Position numbers and translations under genes: made by a program. Source: Deltaproteobacteria bacterium (lineage in GTDB: Bacteria > Desulfobacterota > Syntrophia > Syntrophales > UBA5619). From it: a stretch of 10,457 nucleotides of DNA. The stretch covers positions 1-10,457 of the forward strand of contig JAPLJW010000141.1 in assembly GCA_026388365.1 (NCBI GenBank). Reading direction: 5' to 3'. Shown here piece after piece: positions 1 to 8,983 of this stretch (the first letter of the stretch is position 1; each line of letters starts with the position of its first letter). The notes below the pieces were generated by a model, which worked only from the letters and a program-made list of their open reading frames with translations, did no database searches and was not told the DNA's origin.

Positions 1-243
1 CCCGTGGGGATGGTACTTGCCGATGATATCCCCGACGATCCTCGCCGATTTCTTGTAGGGCTTGTTCCAGCGGTTGCCCATCTCGCTCATGGCGAAGAGG
101 ACCCGGCGGTGGACGGGCTTCAGGCCGTCCCGGACGTCGGGGATGGCCCGGCCGATGATGACGCTCATGGCATAGTCCATGTAGGACTTCTTCATCTCAT
201 CTTCGATATTGATCGCGGTCGTTTTTTCGAACAGGTTTTCCAT
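1..243 (-). CDS. gyrA: DNA gyrase subunit A, N-terminal 81 residues (runs off the window)
   Basis: GyrA is the DNA-cleaving and rejoining subunit of gyrase, a cytoplasmic A2B2 type II topoisomerase that introduces negative supercoils using ATP hydrolysed by GyrB. Only the first 81 codons are present; the gene continues past base 1. The visible part carries the family's N-terminal signature: [20 protein letters not shown] at about residues 20-39, then [13 protein letters not shown] (40-52), ending in KYHPHG (76-81). The window stops just before the quinolone-resistance Ser and the catalytic Tyr, so neither can be judged. The ATG (241-243) is preceded by AAGGAGAG at about 254-261, a good but rather distant Shine-Dalgarno. 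The gene lies 104 bp downstream of gyrB, which favours GyrA over its paralogue ParC, although this short segment alone would not exclude ParC. Confidence 0.95.
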   Translation of the reverse strand, partial: MENLFEKTTAINIEDEMKKSYMDYAMSVIIGRAIPDVRDGLKPVHRRVLFAMSEMGNRWNKPYKKSARIVGDIIGKYHPHG

Positions 244-261
244 CAAAATAAAACTCTCCTT

Positions 262-340
262 AAAAACGTGAGGAGCGAGGGGTGACGTGTGAGGTGAAAA
301 ACACGCGTTACCCCTCACCCCTCACTTTATGACTCCTCAC
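262..340 (-). terminator. Long imperfect inverted repeat with T run between gyrB and gyrA
   Basis: Three blocks pair across this spacer: GTGAGGAG (268-275) with CTCCTCAC (333-340), GAGGGGT (277-283) with ACCCCTC (310-316), and CGTGT (286-290) with ACACG (301-305). The plus-strand right arm also holds a 7-base tandem, ACCCCTC twice (310-323). Read on the minus strand, the outer stem is followed by GTTTTT (262-267), the shape of an intrinsic terminator, and then directly by the gyrA ribosome-binding site. It could therefore attenuate transcription from gyrB into gyrA. It could equally be a copy of a dispersed intergenic palindrome. The internal mismatches make the fold long but imperfect. Confidence 0.5.
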
Positions 341-347
341 TTTATCA

Positions 348-3946
<3,599 letters not shown>

Positions 3947-4017
3947 AAAATTCCCCATCCTTTCCCCGTCGCTCATAGGTTATATTTTAGTAAATATCTT
4001 TCTTATTAAGAGAACAG

Positions 4018-4031
4018 TAGTAGTAATAGTA
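4018..4031 (+). other. DnaA-trio-like repeat
   Basis: TAG TAG TAA TAG runs in register from 4018 to 4029 and continues as TA. Read 3' to 5', leading away from the box-like sequences at 4034-4051 and into the AT-rich tract, this is GAT-AAT-GAT-GAT, the form described for DnaA-trios, the single-strand sites on which DnaA assembles when it opens an origin. Four units in a row at the edge of an AT-rich spacer next to dnaA is suggestive. The nearby double-stranded boxes are weak, so the call is tentative. Confidence 0.45.
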
Positions 4032-4049
4032 CCTGTGAATGGTGTTTAT

Positions 4050-4065
4050 AACCCCTTTTGGGGTT
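4050..4065. repeat. Perfect short hairpin in the dnaA-dnaN spacer
   Basis: AACCCC (4050-4055), a TTTT loop and GGGGTT (4060-4065) form a perfect 6-bp stem. On the dnaA transcript it is followed by ATAAACACC rather than a run of U, so it is not a convincing intrinsic terminator. Its left arm overlaps the box-like TGTTTATAA, so it may belong to the origin instead. Confidence 0.4.
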
Positions 4066-4121
4066 CATTTTGCGACCTTTTTTCGCCCTTGTCTTGTGGA
4101 CGGAGCCGCGAAAGAAAACAT

Positions 4122-5468
4122 TCAGTCTTTGTGTAGAAGGACATCCTGGATTTCCTCCGCTGTATCCCGAAGGGTTTTATCCACCGCTAAGATTTTTTTC
4201 ATCTTGTTGTGTGCATAAATAACCGTTGAATGATCCCGGCCGCCGATTTTCGCCCCAATATCCGGGAAGGAGGCGCTGGTCATCTCGCGCGCAAGAAACA
4301 TGGAAACCTGTCGCGCCAAAACAAAATTTTTATTTTTTTTCTGTGATTTAATGTCGGAGATCTTGATGCTGAATTTTGCGCCTACTGTTTTTATGATCTC
4401 CTCAATCGTGATCTCCTTTTTTTCTTCCTTCCGAAGGAGCTGTTTCAGGACACTCTTGACCAGATCCAGGTCGATCTGCCGCCCGGTCAGGGAGGAATAG
4501 GCAGCGATCCGTATAAGGTATCCCTCTAATTCCCGGATATTGGACTCCGCTTGGGAGGCGAGGTAGAGGGCCACGTTTCCCGGCAGGGCGATGTGGTTCT
4601 CCTGCGACTTCTTCTCCAGGATGGCAATCTTGGTCTCGATCTCCGGCGGTTGGATATCTGCAATCAATCCCCATTCAAAACGCGACCGCAATCTCCCCTC
4701 TAAATTTGGGATATCCTTTGGAAATTTGTCGCTTGTGACAACGATCTGCTTTCCGGCGTCGTGAAGGGTATTGAAGGTGTGAAAAAATTCCTCCTGGGTT
4801 CGTTCCTTTCCGGCGATAAACTGAATGTCGTCGATGAGCAGGCAGTCGATGTTCCTGAATTTTTCGCGGAATTTCGGCATTTTGTCATAGCGGATGGAAT
4901 TGATCAGCTCATTCATGAAGACCTCCGCCGAGACATAAACCACGTTCATATCCGGGAAAAGCTTCAGGGTCTTCAGGCCGATGGCGTTTAGCAGGTGGGT
5001 TTTTCCCAACCCCACGCCTCCATAGATGAAAAGGGGGTTGTAATTTTTCGCCGGCTGCTCGGCAACGGCCGCGGAGGCGGCATGGGCGAACTGGTTGCAC
5101 GACCCGACCACGAAACGGTCAAAGCAGTAGTTCACATTCAGGGTGGAGTGAACGCGGGAACGGGAAGGCTTTTTGGGCGCCGCTTTCTCGACGGCCGCGG
5201 CGTCACCGGAGTATCCCGTTTGATTATGATCCTGTTCGATGATCCATTCGACGTGAAAATTAATACCGGCCGCCGACTTCATGGACTCCCGGATCAGGGC
5301 AAGATAATTCTCGACCAGCCAGTCGCGAAAAAAGCGGTTGGGCACACGGAGATGGACCTGGTCTCCCTCCATTGCGGCAATGCGAATCGGGCGGATCCAG
5401 GTTTCAAAGTTCTGCTGGTTCACCTTTTCTTTAATAACTTTAAGTGCTTTATCCCAGAGTATGTCCAA
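4122..5468 (-). CDS. dnaA: Chromosomal replication initiator DnaA (448 aa, TTG start)
   Basis: DnaA is the AAA+ ATPase that binds DnaA boxes, melts the origin and recruits the replicative helicase. Domain I (about 1-80) has the typical LWDKAL...FETWIRPI. A short lysine/serine linker (about 85-110) follows. Domain III has Walker A GGVGLGKTH (150-158), Walker B LLIDDIQF (210-217), sensor 1 VVTSD (243-247), the Box VII region RSRFEWG (261-267) and sensor 2 RELEG (312-316). Domain IV ends with the DnaA signature GGRDHSTVIYAHNKM (409-423). The start is TTG (5466-5468): an in-frame TGA lies two codons upstream, the next residues align with the usual N-terminus (DILW), and AAGG stands about 9 bases upstream. 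A rare start codon may keep DnaA levels low. Three DnaA boxes in the 61-bp upstream spacer make autoregulation likely. A further consensus box lies inside its 3' end. Confidence 0.97.
   Translation of the reverse strand: MDILWDKALKVIKEKVNQQNFETWIRPIRIAAMEGDQVHLRVPNRFFRDWLVENYLALIRESMKSAAGINFHVEWIIEQDHNQTGYSGDAAAVEKAAPKKPSRSRVHSTLNVNYCFDRFVVGSCNQFAHAASAAVAEQPAKNYNPLFIYGGVGLGKTHLLNAIGLKTLKLFPDMNVVYVSAEVFMNELINSIRYDKMPKFREKFRNIDCLLIDDIQFIAGKERTQEEFFHTFNTLHDAGKQIVVTSDKFPKDIPNLEGRLRSRFEWGLIADIQPPEIETKIAILEKKSQENHIALPGNVALYLASQAESNIRELEGYLIRIAAYSSLTGRQIDLDLVKSVLKQLLRKEEKKEITIEEIIKTVGAKFSIKISDIKSQKKNKNFVLARQVSMFLAREMTSASFPDIGAKIGGRDHSTVIYAHNKMKKILAVDKTLRDTAEEIQDVLLHKD
4210..4218 (-). promoter_or_regulatory. 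DnaA box in the 3' end of dnaA
   Basis: TGTGCATAA on the plus strand is TTATGCACA on the minus strand, a full match to TTATNCACA. It is about 160-230 bp from the trio and AT-rich element and could be part of the origin's box array. It encodes the conserved domain IV Tyr-Ala-His region, so coding constraint is an alternative explanation. Confidence 0.4.
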
Positions 5469-5479
5469 TTTTCACAACC

Positions 5480-5511
5480 TTATACACAATTTTATCCACA
5501 CCTGTGGATAA
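5480..5511. promoter_or_regulatory. Cluster of three consensus DnaA boxes upstream of dnaA
   Basis: TTATACACA (5480-5488), TTATCCACA (5492-5500) and TGTGGATAA (5503-5511) all match TTATNCACA or its complement. The last two face each other across CC as a perfect 9-2-9 inverted repeat. They fill most of the 61-bp space between the parB stop and the dnaA start codon. Such an array either represses the dnaA promoter or forms the box-rich half of a bipartite origin, or both. No clear -35/-10 pair was found in the spacer. Confidence 0.8.
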
Positions 5512-5529
5512 CGTCCTTAAACTGAACGG

Positions 5530-6384
5530 CTATTTCCGCTCGAGGAGCATCCGAACCAAGCGGTTCAATTCCTCCCCTTTCGTGTAACGAATTTCAATGG
5601 TTCCCGACCTTTTGCCGGCGCGGATCCGAACGGCCGCGAGCAGTTGAGAGGAGAGTTCACGCTCCAGGTCCGTCAGGTACGGATCCTTGCGTCCGGTTTT
5701 CTTTTTCTCCGGCGCCTTTTTCAGATTCCGGATCAGCCTTTCCGTATCCCGGACGTTCAGCTCCTTCTGTCGGATGATCTTCAGCGCGCTGATCTGCTCG
5801 CCCGGAAGATCCAGCGCAAGGAGCGCCCGGGCATGTCCGGCCGTGATCTGCTTGCCGATCAGGGCCTTCTGGACCGCCTCGGAAAGCTTGAGCAGCCGGA
5901 CCGTATTGGCGATGGTGGAGCGGTCTTTCCCGACGCGGGTGGCGATCTCATCCTGGGAGAGGGAAAAGCGGGTCAGCAGGGTCTGATAAGCGTCCGCCTC
6001 TTCGATGGGATTCAGGGCCTCGCGCTGAATGTTTTCGATCAGCGAAAGCTCCGCCAGCTCCCGGTCCTCCGCCTTGCGGATAATGATGGGCACCTCTTTG
6101 AGCCCGGCCGCCTGCGCCGCCCGCCAGCGCCTCTCTCCGGCGATGATCTCATAGCCGGTGACCGCCTTCCGGACGATAATCGGCTGGATGATCCCGCTCT
6201 GCTTCACGGAAGCGACGAGTTCTTTCTGGTCCTCGTCATTGAAATCCCGCCGGGGCTGAAACCGGTTCGGGGTGAGTTCCTCGATCCCGCACTGGACGAA
6301 CGAAGGACGATCGCCGATATGGTTCAGGAGATCGGGAAACATCGCCCCCAGACCCCTGCCGAGGGAATTTTTTGGCGGCATCAT
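5530..6384 (-). CDS. parB: Chromosome-partitioning protein ParB/Spo0J (284 aa)
   Basis: ParB loads at parS sites as a CTP-dependent sliding clamp and works with ParA to separate newly replicated origins. The sequence shows the short basic N-terminal motif LGRGLGAMFPD (8-18) that touches ParA, the ParB/Srx-type CTPase region with GERRWRAAQ (83-91) and ENIQREALNPIEEA (117-130), a helix-turn-helix around LSQDEIATRVGKDRSTIAN (142-160), a lysine-rich linker (about 222-233) and a C-terminal dimerisation segment. Length is normal for chromosomal ParB. Two ATGs stand in tandem at 6382-6384 and 6379-6381. The first overlaps the parA stop (ATGA), but GGAGG lies only 2 bases before it and 5 before the second, so initiation may favour the second. 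Translational coupling to parA is likely. No parS resembling TGTTTCACGTGAAACA was seen in the window. Confidence 0.97.
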   Translation of the reverse strand: MMPPKNSLGRGLGAMFPDLLNHIGDRPSFVQCGIEELTPNRFQPRRDFNDEDQKELVASVKQSGIIQPIIVRKAVTGYEIIAGERRWRAAQAAGLKEVPIIIRKAEDRELAELSLIENIQREALNPIEEADAYQTLLTRFSLSQDEIATRVGKDRSTIANTVRLLKLSEAVQKALIGKQITAGHARALLALDLPGEQISALKIIRQKELNVRDTERLIRNLKKAPEKKKTGRKDPYLTDLERELSSQLLAAVRIRAGKRSGTIEIRYTKGEELNRLVRMLLERK

Positions 6385-7154
6385 ATCCTCCCGTTGCTCA
6401 GGATTTCCTTGGCCAGTTCCATGTAGGAGACTGCGCCGCGCGATCGGATATCATAAAGGATGATCGGCAGTCCATGGCTCGGACTCTCCGACAGCCGGAC
6501 GTTCCGCGGGATGACCGTCCGAAAGACCAGGTCTCCGAAATGGCCGCGCACATCCTCGCTGACCCGGCGTGAAAGCAGATTCCGCGTGTCGTACATGGTG
6601 AGTAGAATCCCTCCCAGGGTCAGAGTGGGGTTCAGCCTGTTTTTCACCAGGCGCATCGTGTTGAGCAGGTGGCCCAGCCCCTCCATCGCAAAGTACTCGC
6701 ATTGAAGGGGCACGATCAGGTAGTCCGAGGCCACCAGGGCGTTGACCGTCAGAAACCCGAGGGACGGCGGACAGTCGATAATGATATATTCATAGGCCGT
6801 CTCCAGCGACCGGATCAGATTCCGAAGTCTTTTCTCCCGGTCTTCAAGGGAGATGAATTCCACCTCGATCCCGACCAGGTCCTGGTTCGCGGGAAGCAGA
6901 TCCAGATGGGGGATCTGCGTTCCGACGATCACCTCCCGCAGCGGGCGATTCTCGATCAGACAGTGATACAGGTTCTTTTCCCGGATCGCTTCGCTTTGGA
7001 TCCCCATGCCGCTGGTGGCGTTTCCCTGGGAATCACAATCGATCAGAAGGGTTCGCTTTTCCGCCGCCGCCAGCGAGGCCGAGAGGTTAATGGCCGTTGT
7101 GGTTTTTCCGACCCCCCCTTTTTGGTTGGCCATGCTAATGATTTTACGCATCAT
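6381..7154 (-). CDS. parA: Chromosome-partitioning ATPase ParA/Soj (257 aa)
   Basis: ParA is the nucleoid-bound P-loop ATPase whose gradient pulls ParB-parS complexes apart; in Bacillus its homologue Soj also adjusts DnaA activity. The deviant Walker A KGGVGKTT (12-19) with the signature Lys12, Walker A' DCDSQGNAT (39-47), Walker B IIIDCPPSLG (124-133) and QCEYFAMEGL (151-160) identify the chromosomal, short ParA class without an N-terminal DNA-binding domain. It begins with tandem ATGs (7152-7154 and 7149-7151) and has no strong Shine-Dalgarno. It lies 93 bp after rsmG in a rather AT-rich spacer in which I saw no clear promoter. It overlaps parB by four bases. Placement immediately next to dnaA is compatible with a ParA-DnaA regulatory link, which is inference. 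Confidence 0.97.
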   Translation of the reverse strand: MMRKIISMANQKGGVGKTTTAINLSASLAAAEKRTLLIDCDSQGNATSGMGIQSEAIREKNLYHCLIENRPLREVIVGTQIPHLDLLPANQDLVGIEVEFISLEDREKRLRNLIRSLETAYEYIIIDCPPSLGFLTVNALVASDYLIVPLQCEYFAMEGLGHLLNTMRLVKNRLNPTLTLGGILLTMYDTRNLLSRRVSEDVRGHFGDLVFRTVIPRNVRLSESPSHGLPIILYDIRSRGAVSYMELAKEILSNGRI

Positions 7155-7247
7155 TTAATAGAACAAGCCCCGCGTGATGGTTTTTGTCGAACCGGCGCTG
7201 ACGGTAGCACAAAAACGGATTTTGCGAAAGGTTTTTTAAAGAAAATT

Positions 7248-7916
7248 TTAACGGAAAACGCGATTGTAAATTACTATTATTCTTGATGAATCAGCACCAG
7301 GCGGACGGACGTCCCTAAGGGTCGTAAAGACCATCCCCGCCGCGGCCGAAATCCGCTCCGTTTCGGCCATCTCTTCCTGCAAATCGGGTCCTTTCATGGC
7401 GATGAGCTGCCCCCCCGGCTTGAGGAAAAAGGAGGCCGTCCGGATCAGTTCCGGAAGCTTGAAAGCCGCCCGGGAAATGAGCGTATCGAAGCGGCCGGCC
7501 AGGGCCCCCCCGGCGGTCAGGACCTCGACGCGCTCCCGGACCACTTGAACCCCGTCGAGGAGGAGGGTCCGGACGATGTGGGAGAGGAAGGAGGATTTTT
7601 TCCGGGAGGCTTCGACGAGCGACACTTGCAGGCCGGGCCGGGCGATCCGCAGCGGGATGCCGGGGAAGCCGCCCCCGCTCCCGAGATCGATCAGGGCGCC
7701 GTCCGGACGATCCAGAAACGGCGCCGGCGTCAGGGAATCGAGGAAGTGGCGGGTGACGATCTTTTGCGCGGAGCGTTCCGAGACGAGATTGATCCGCCGG
7801 TTCCAGAGGAGGATCTCCCGGTGGAAGGCGGCAAACAAATCCAGTTCCGCCGGTCCGAGGCGGACGCCGATCGCCGCCGCCCCTTCGGACAGGGTTTTGA
7901 TCAGGGTTTCATCCAT
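7248..7916 (-). CDS. rsmG: 16S rRNA (guanine-N7)-methyltransferase RsmG (222 aa)
   Basis: RsmG (GidB) makes m7G527 in 16S rRNA using S-adenosylmethionine, and its loss in other bacteria gives low-level streptomycin resistance. A Rossmann methyltransferase fold is visible: the LWNRRINLVS lead-in (37-46), the HFLDSL motif (57-62), SAM motif I LIDLGSGGGFPGIP (75-88), the acidic end of strand 2 in LVEASRKKSSFL (100-111), ISRAAF (147-152) and MKGP (174-177). Length is typical. The ATG at 7914-7916 is the only in-frame start candidate near the family's N-terminus, with AGAGAGG directly before it. In many bacteria rsmG follows mnmG and precedes parAB. The parAB partner is kept here, but mnmG is not upstream; the neighbour there is a divergent aldolase gene. 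The inverted repeat in its leader may affect expression. Confidence 0.96.
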   Translation of the reverse strand: MDETLIKTLSEGAAAIGVRLGPAELDLFAAFHREILLWNRRINLVSERSAQKIVTRHFLDSLTPAPFLDRPDGALIDLGSGGGFPGIPLRIARPGLQVSLVEASRKKSSFLSHIVRTLLLDGVQVVRERVEVLTAGGALAGRFDTLISRAAFKLPELIRTASFFLKPGGQLIAMKGPDLQEEMAETERISAAAGMVFTTLRDVRPPGADSSRIIVIYNRVFR

Positions 7917-7925
7917 GCCTCTCTT

Positions 7926-7951
7926 TTGACAGAGCCCCTTCCTCCTGTCAA
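7926..7951. repeat. Inverted repeat in the rsmG leader, with a competing pairing
   Basis: TTGACAG (7926-7932) and CTGTCAA (7945-7951) form perfect 7-base arms around 12 bases, starting 9 bases upstream of the rsmG start codon. A second pairing, CCCCTTC (7935-7941) with GAAGGGG (7967-7973), uses the loop and is incompatible with the first. It could be an operator or an mRNA switch; neither is shown. Confidence 0.35.
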
Positions 7952-8024
7952 TCCCCTCTCTGGAAAGAAGGGGCGGCTCCTGTTTTTCGGTTTCTCGATG
8001 ATTTCCTTACCTTGGTTTAGCGCC

Positions 8025-8053
8025 TTGACATATCAGGGCCCGTCTCCTATGGT
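8025..8053 (+). promoter_or_regulatory. Sigma-70-type promoter upstream of the aldolase gene
   Basis: A perfect -35 TTGACA (8025-8030), a 17-base spacer and a -10 TATGGT (8048-8053, four of six consensus bases, lacking the conserved final pair at one position only) point towards the aldolase. Transcription would begin near 8060, leaving a leader of about 80 nt. It is the best promoter match I found in the window. Confidence 0.6.
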
Positions 8054-8057
8054 AGCC

Positions 8058-8126
8058 ATGAAAAAAACAGTCATGGCCGGAAAGAAGCGGCTCTGTCGTT
8101 ATTTCAAAAAAACAAGAAACCCATAA
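8058..8126 (+). CDS. Possible 22-residue basic leader ORF
   Basis: An ATG at 8058 opens a 22-codon frame that ends in TAA at 8124-8126, 13 bases before the aldolase start. The predicted peptide begins MKKTVMAGKKRL and has nine Lys/Arg among 22 residues. It has no visible Shine-Dalgarno, and the predicted transcription start lies almost on its ATG, so it would have to be translated nearly leaderless. It may be chance. It is listed only because it fills the leader between the promoter and the aldolase. Confidence 0.12.
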   Translation: MKKTVMAGKKRLCRYFKKTRNP

Positions 8127-8139
8127 CCCAGGAGAGAAC

Positions 8140-8901
8140 ATGGATCTACCCGTCAATCAGTTCAAACGCGCGATCAAATCCGGCAAGGCTCAAATCGGCC
8201 TCTGGTGCAGTTTTCCTACCTACCAGACGGTGGAGTTGGTGGCCGGCTCGGGCTTCGACTGGCTGCTGCTCGACATGGAGCATTCGCCAAACGAGATAGG
8301 CAGCCTGAACGCCCAGTTGATTGCAGCCCAAGGAGGGACGGCCTCTTCCATCGTCCGGGTGCAATGGAACGATATGGTGGTGATCAAGCGCGTGCTTGAC
8401 GTCGGCGCCCAGACCATCCTCGTGCCTTACGTGCAGACCGCGGAGGAGGCGTCACAGGCGGTCGCTTACACACGCTACCCGCCCGAAGGACTGCGCGGTG
8501 TCGCCAGCTCGACGCGGGCGGCGGGTTACGGCCGGATCAAGGATTACCTCAACAGGGCCAATGACGAGATCTGCCTGCTGGTGCAGGCCGAAACCGTGAA
8601 GTCGCTGGAAAACCTTGAAGCGATCTGCAAGGTGGACGGCGTCGACGGCGTCTTTATCGGGCCGAACGACCTCTCCTCCGCCATGGGACACCGCGGCAAC
8701 ATTCCCCATCCCGAGGTGCAGAAGGTCATCGCCGATTCGATCAAGCGCATTCTCGCCTACGGCAAGGCGCCCGGCATCCTGGTCGGCGAAGCCGATGGCC
8801 GGCGCATGCTCGACCTTGGCGCGCTGTTCGTCGCGGTCGGCGCCGACGCCGGCCTGTTGCGCGCAAGCTCCGAAGCCTTGGCGGCAAAGTTCAGGAGCTG
8901 A
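8140..8901 (+). CDS. HpcH/HpaI-family metal-dependent pyruvate aldolase (253 aa)
   Basis: The product belongs to the class II aldolases typified by HpaI (4-hydroxy-2-oxoheptane-1,7-dioate aldolase) and GarL (2-dehydro-3-deoxyglucarate aldolase), cytoplasmic TIM-barrel enzymes that reversibly split 2-keto-4-hydroxy acids into pyruvate and an aldehyde. Family residues are in place: LLLDMEHSPNE with the probable catalytic His48, VRVQWND with Arg73 for pyruvate, QAETVKSLENLEAI with metal ligand Glu151, and GPNDLSSAMG with metal ligand Asp177. RYPPEGLRGVASSTRAAGYG (112-131) is also characteristic. Length fits the family (about 250-270). The ATG has AGGAG five bases upstream and a promoter match about 90 bases upstream. 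Substrate cannot be told from the sequence, so no gene symbol is given. Its arginine codons lean to CGC more than the neighbours' CGG, a weak hint of a different origin. Confidence 0.9.
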   Translation: MDLPVNQFKRAIKSGKAQIGLWCSFPTYQTVELVAGSGFDWLLLDMEHSPNEIGSLNAQLIAAQGGTASSIVRVQWNDMVVIKRVLDVGAQTILVPYVQTAEEASQAVAYTRYPPEGLRGVASSTRAAGYGRIKDYLNRANDEICLLVQAETVKSLENLEAICKVDGVDGVFIGPNDLSSAMGHRGNIPHPEVQKVIADSIKRILAYGKAPGILVGEADGRRMLDLGALFVAVGADAGLLRASSEALAAKFRS

Positions 8902-8983
8902 GGGCTTGGTGATTCCGGTTAAAGCGGCCCTTCCCTTCGCGGCGGAAGACGGGGGCCTTTGTCGCGGCCCGGTGGGAAAAAGG

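Larger units (their letters stand above)
3977..4121. other. oriC: Candidate origin unwinding region (oriC part) between dnaA and dnaN
   Basis: The spacer between the dnaA stop and the dnaN start holds a strongly AT-rich tract at about 3978-4031 (roughly three quarters A+T by hand count), in contrast to its GC-rich surroundings. Next to it lie a TAG-type trinucleotide run (4018-4031) and two box-like sequences, TGTGAATGG (4034-4042, poor) and TGTTTATAA (4043-4051, one mismatch to TGTGNATAA). TGTGTAGAA (4130-4138), also one mismatch, overlaps the end of dnaA. In Bacillus-type bipartite origins the duplex-unwinding element lies in this same position, with further DnaA boxes upstream of dnaA; the latter are present here at 5480-5511. 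The call rests on position and motif content, not on any replication measurement. Confidence 0.55.

Noticed and set aside
3947..3976. Longer dnaN start at 3976
   Set aside because: The extra ten residues do not belong to the clamp fold and lack a Shine-Dalgarno; the ATG at 3946 matches the family start.
4066..4121. Intrinsic terminator after dnaA
   Set aside because: A weak stem (TTTCGC 4081-4086 with GCGAAA 4108-4113) exists, but it is not followed by a T run on the minus strand, so dnaA-dnaN read-through remains possible.
5469..7247. parS site near parAB
   Set aside because: I looked for TGTTTCACGTGAAACA and close variants by eye and saw none; parS may lie outside the window.
7917..8139. 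Replication origin in the divergent rsmG-aldolase spacer
   Set aside because: The strand switch is suggestive, but I found no TTATNCACA match there, while full matches cluster around dnaA. Large-scale skew would settle it.
8909..8983. GTG start for trmJ at 8909
   Set aside because: It has a plausible Shine-Dalgarno, but the 25 extra residues do not fit TrmJ, whose motif 1 lies close to the N-terminus when counted from 8984.
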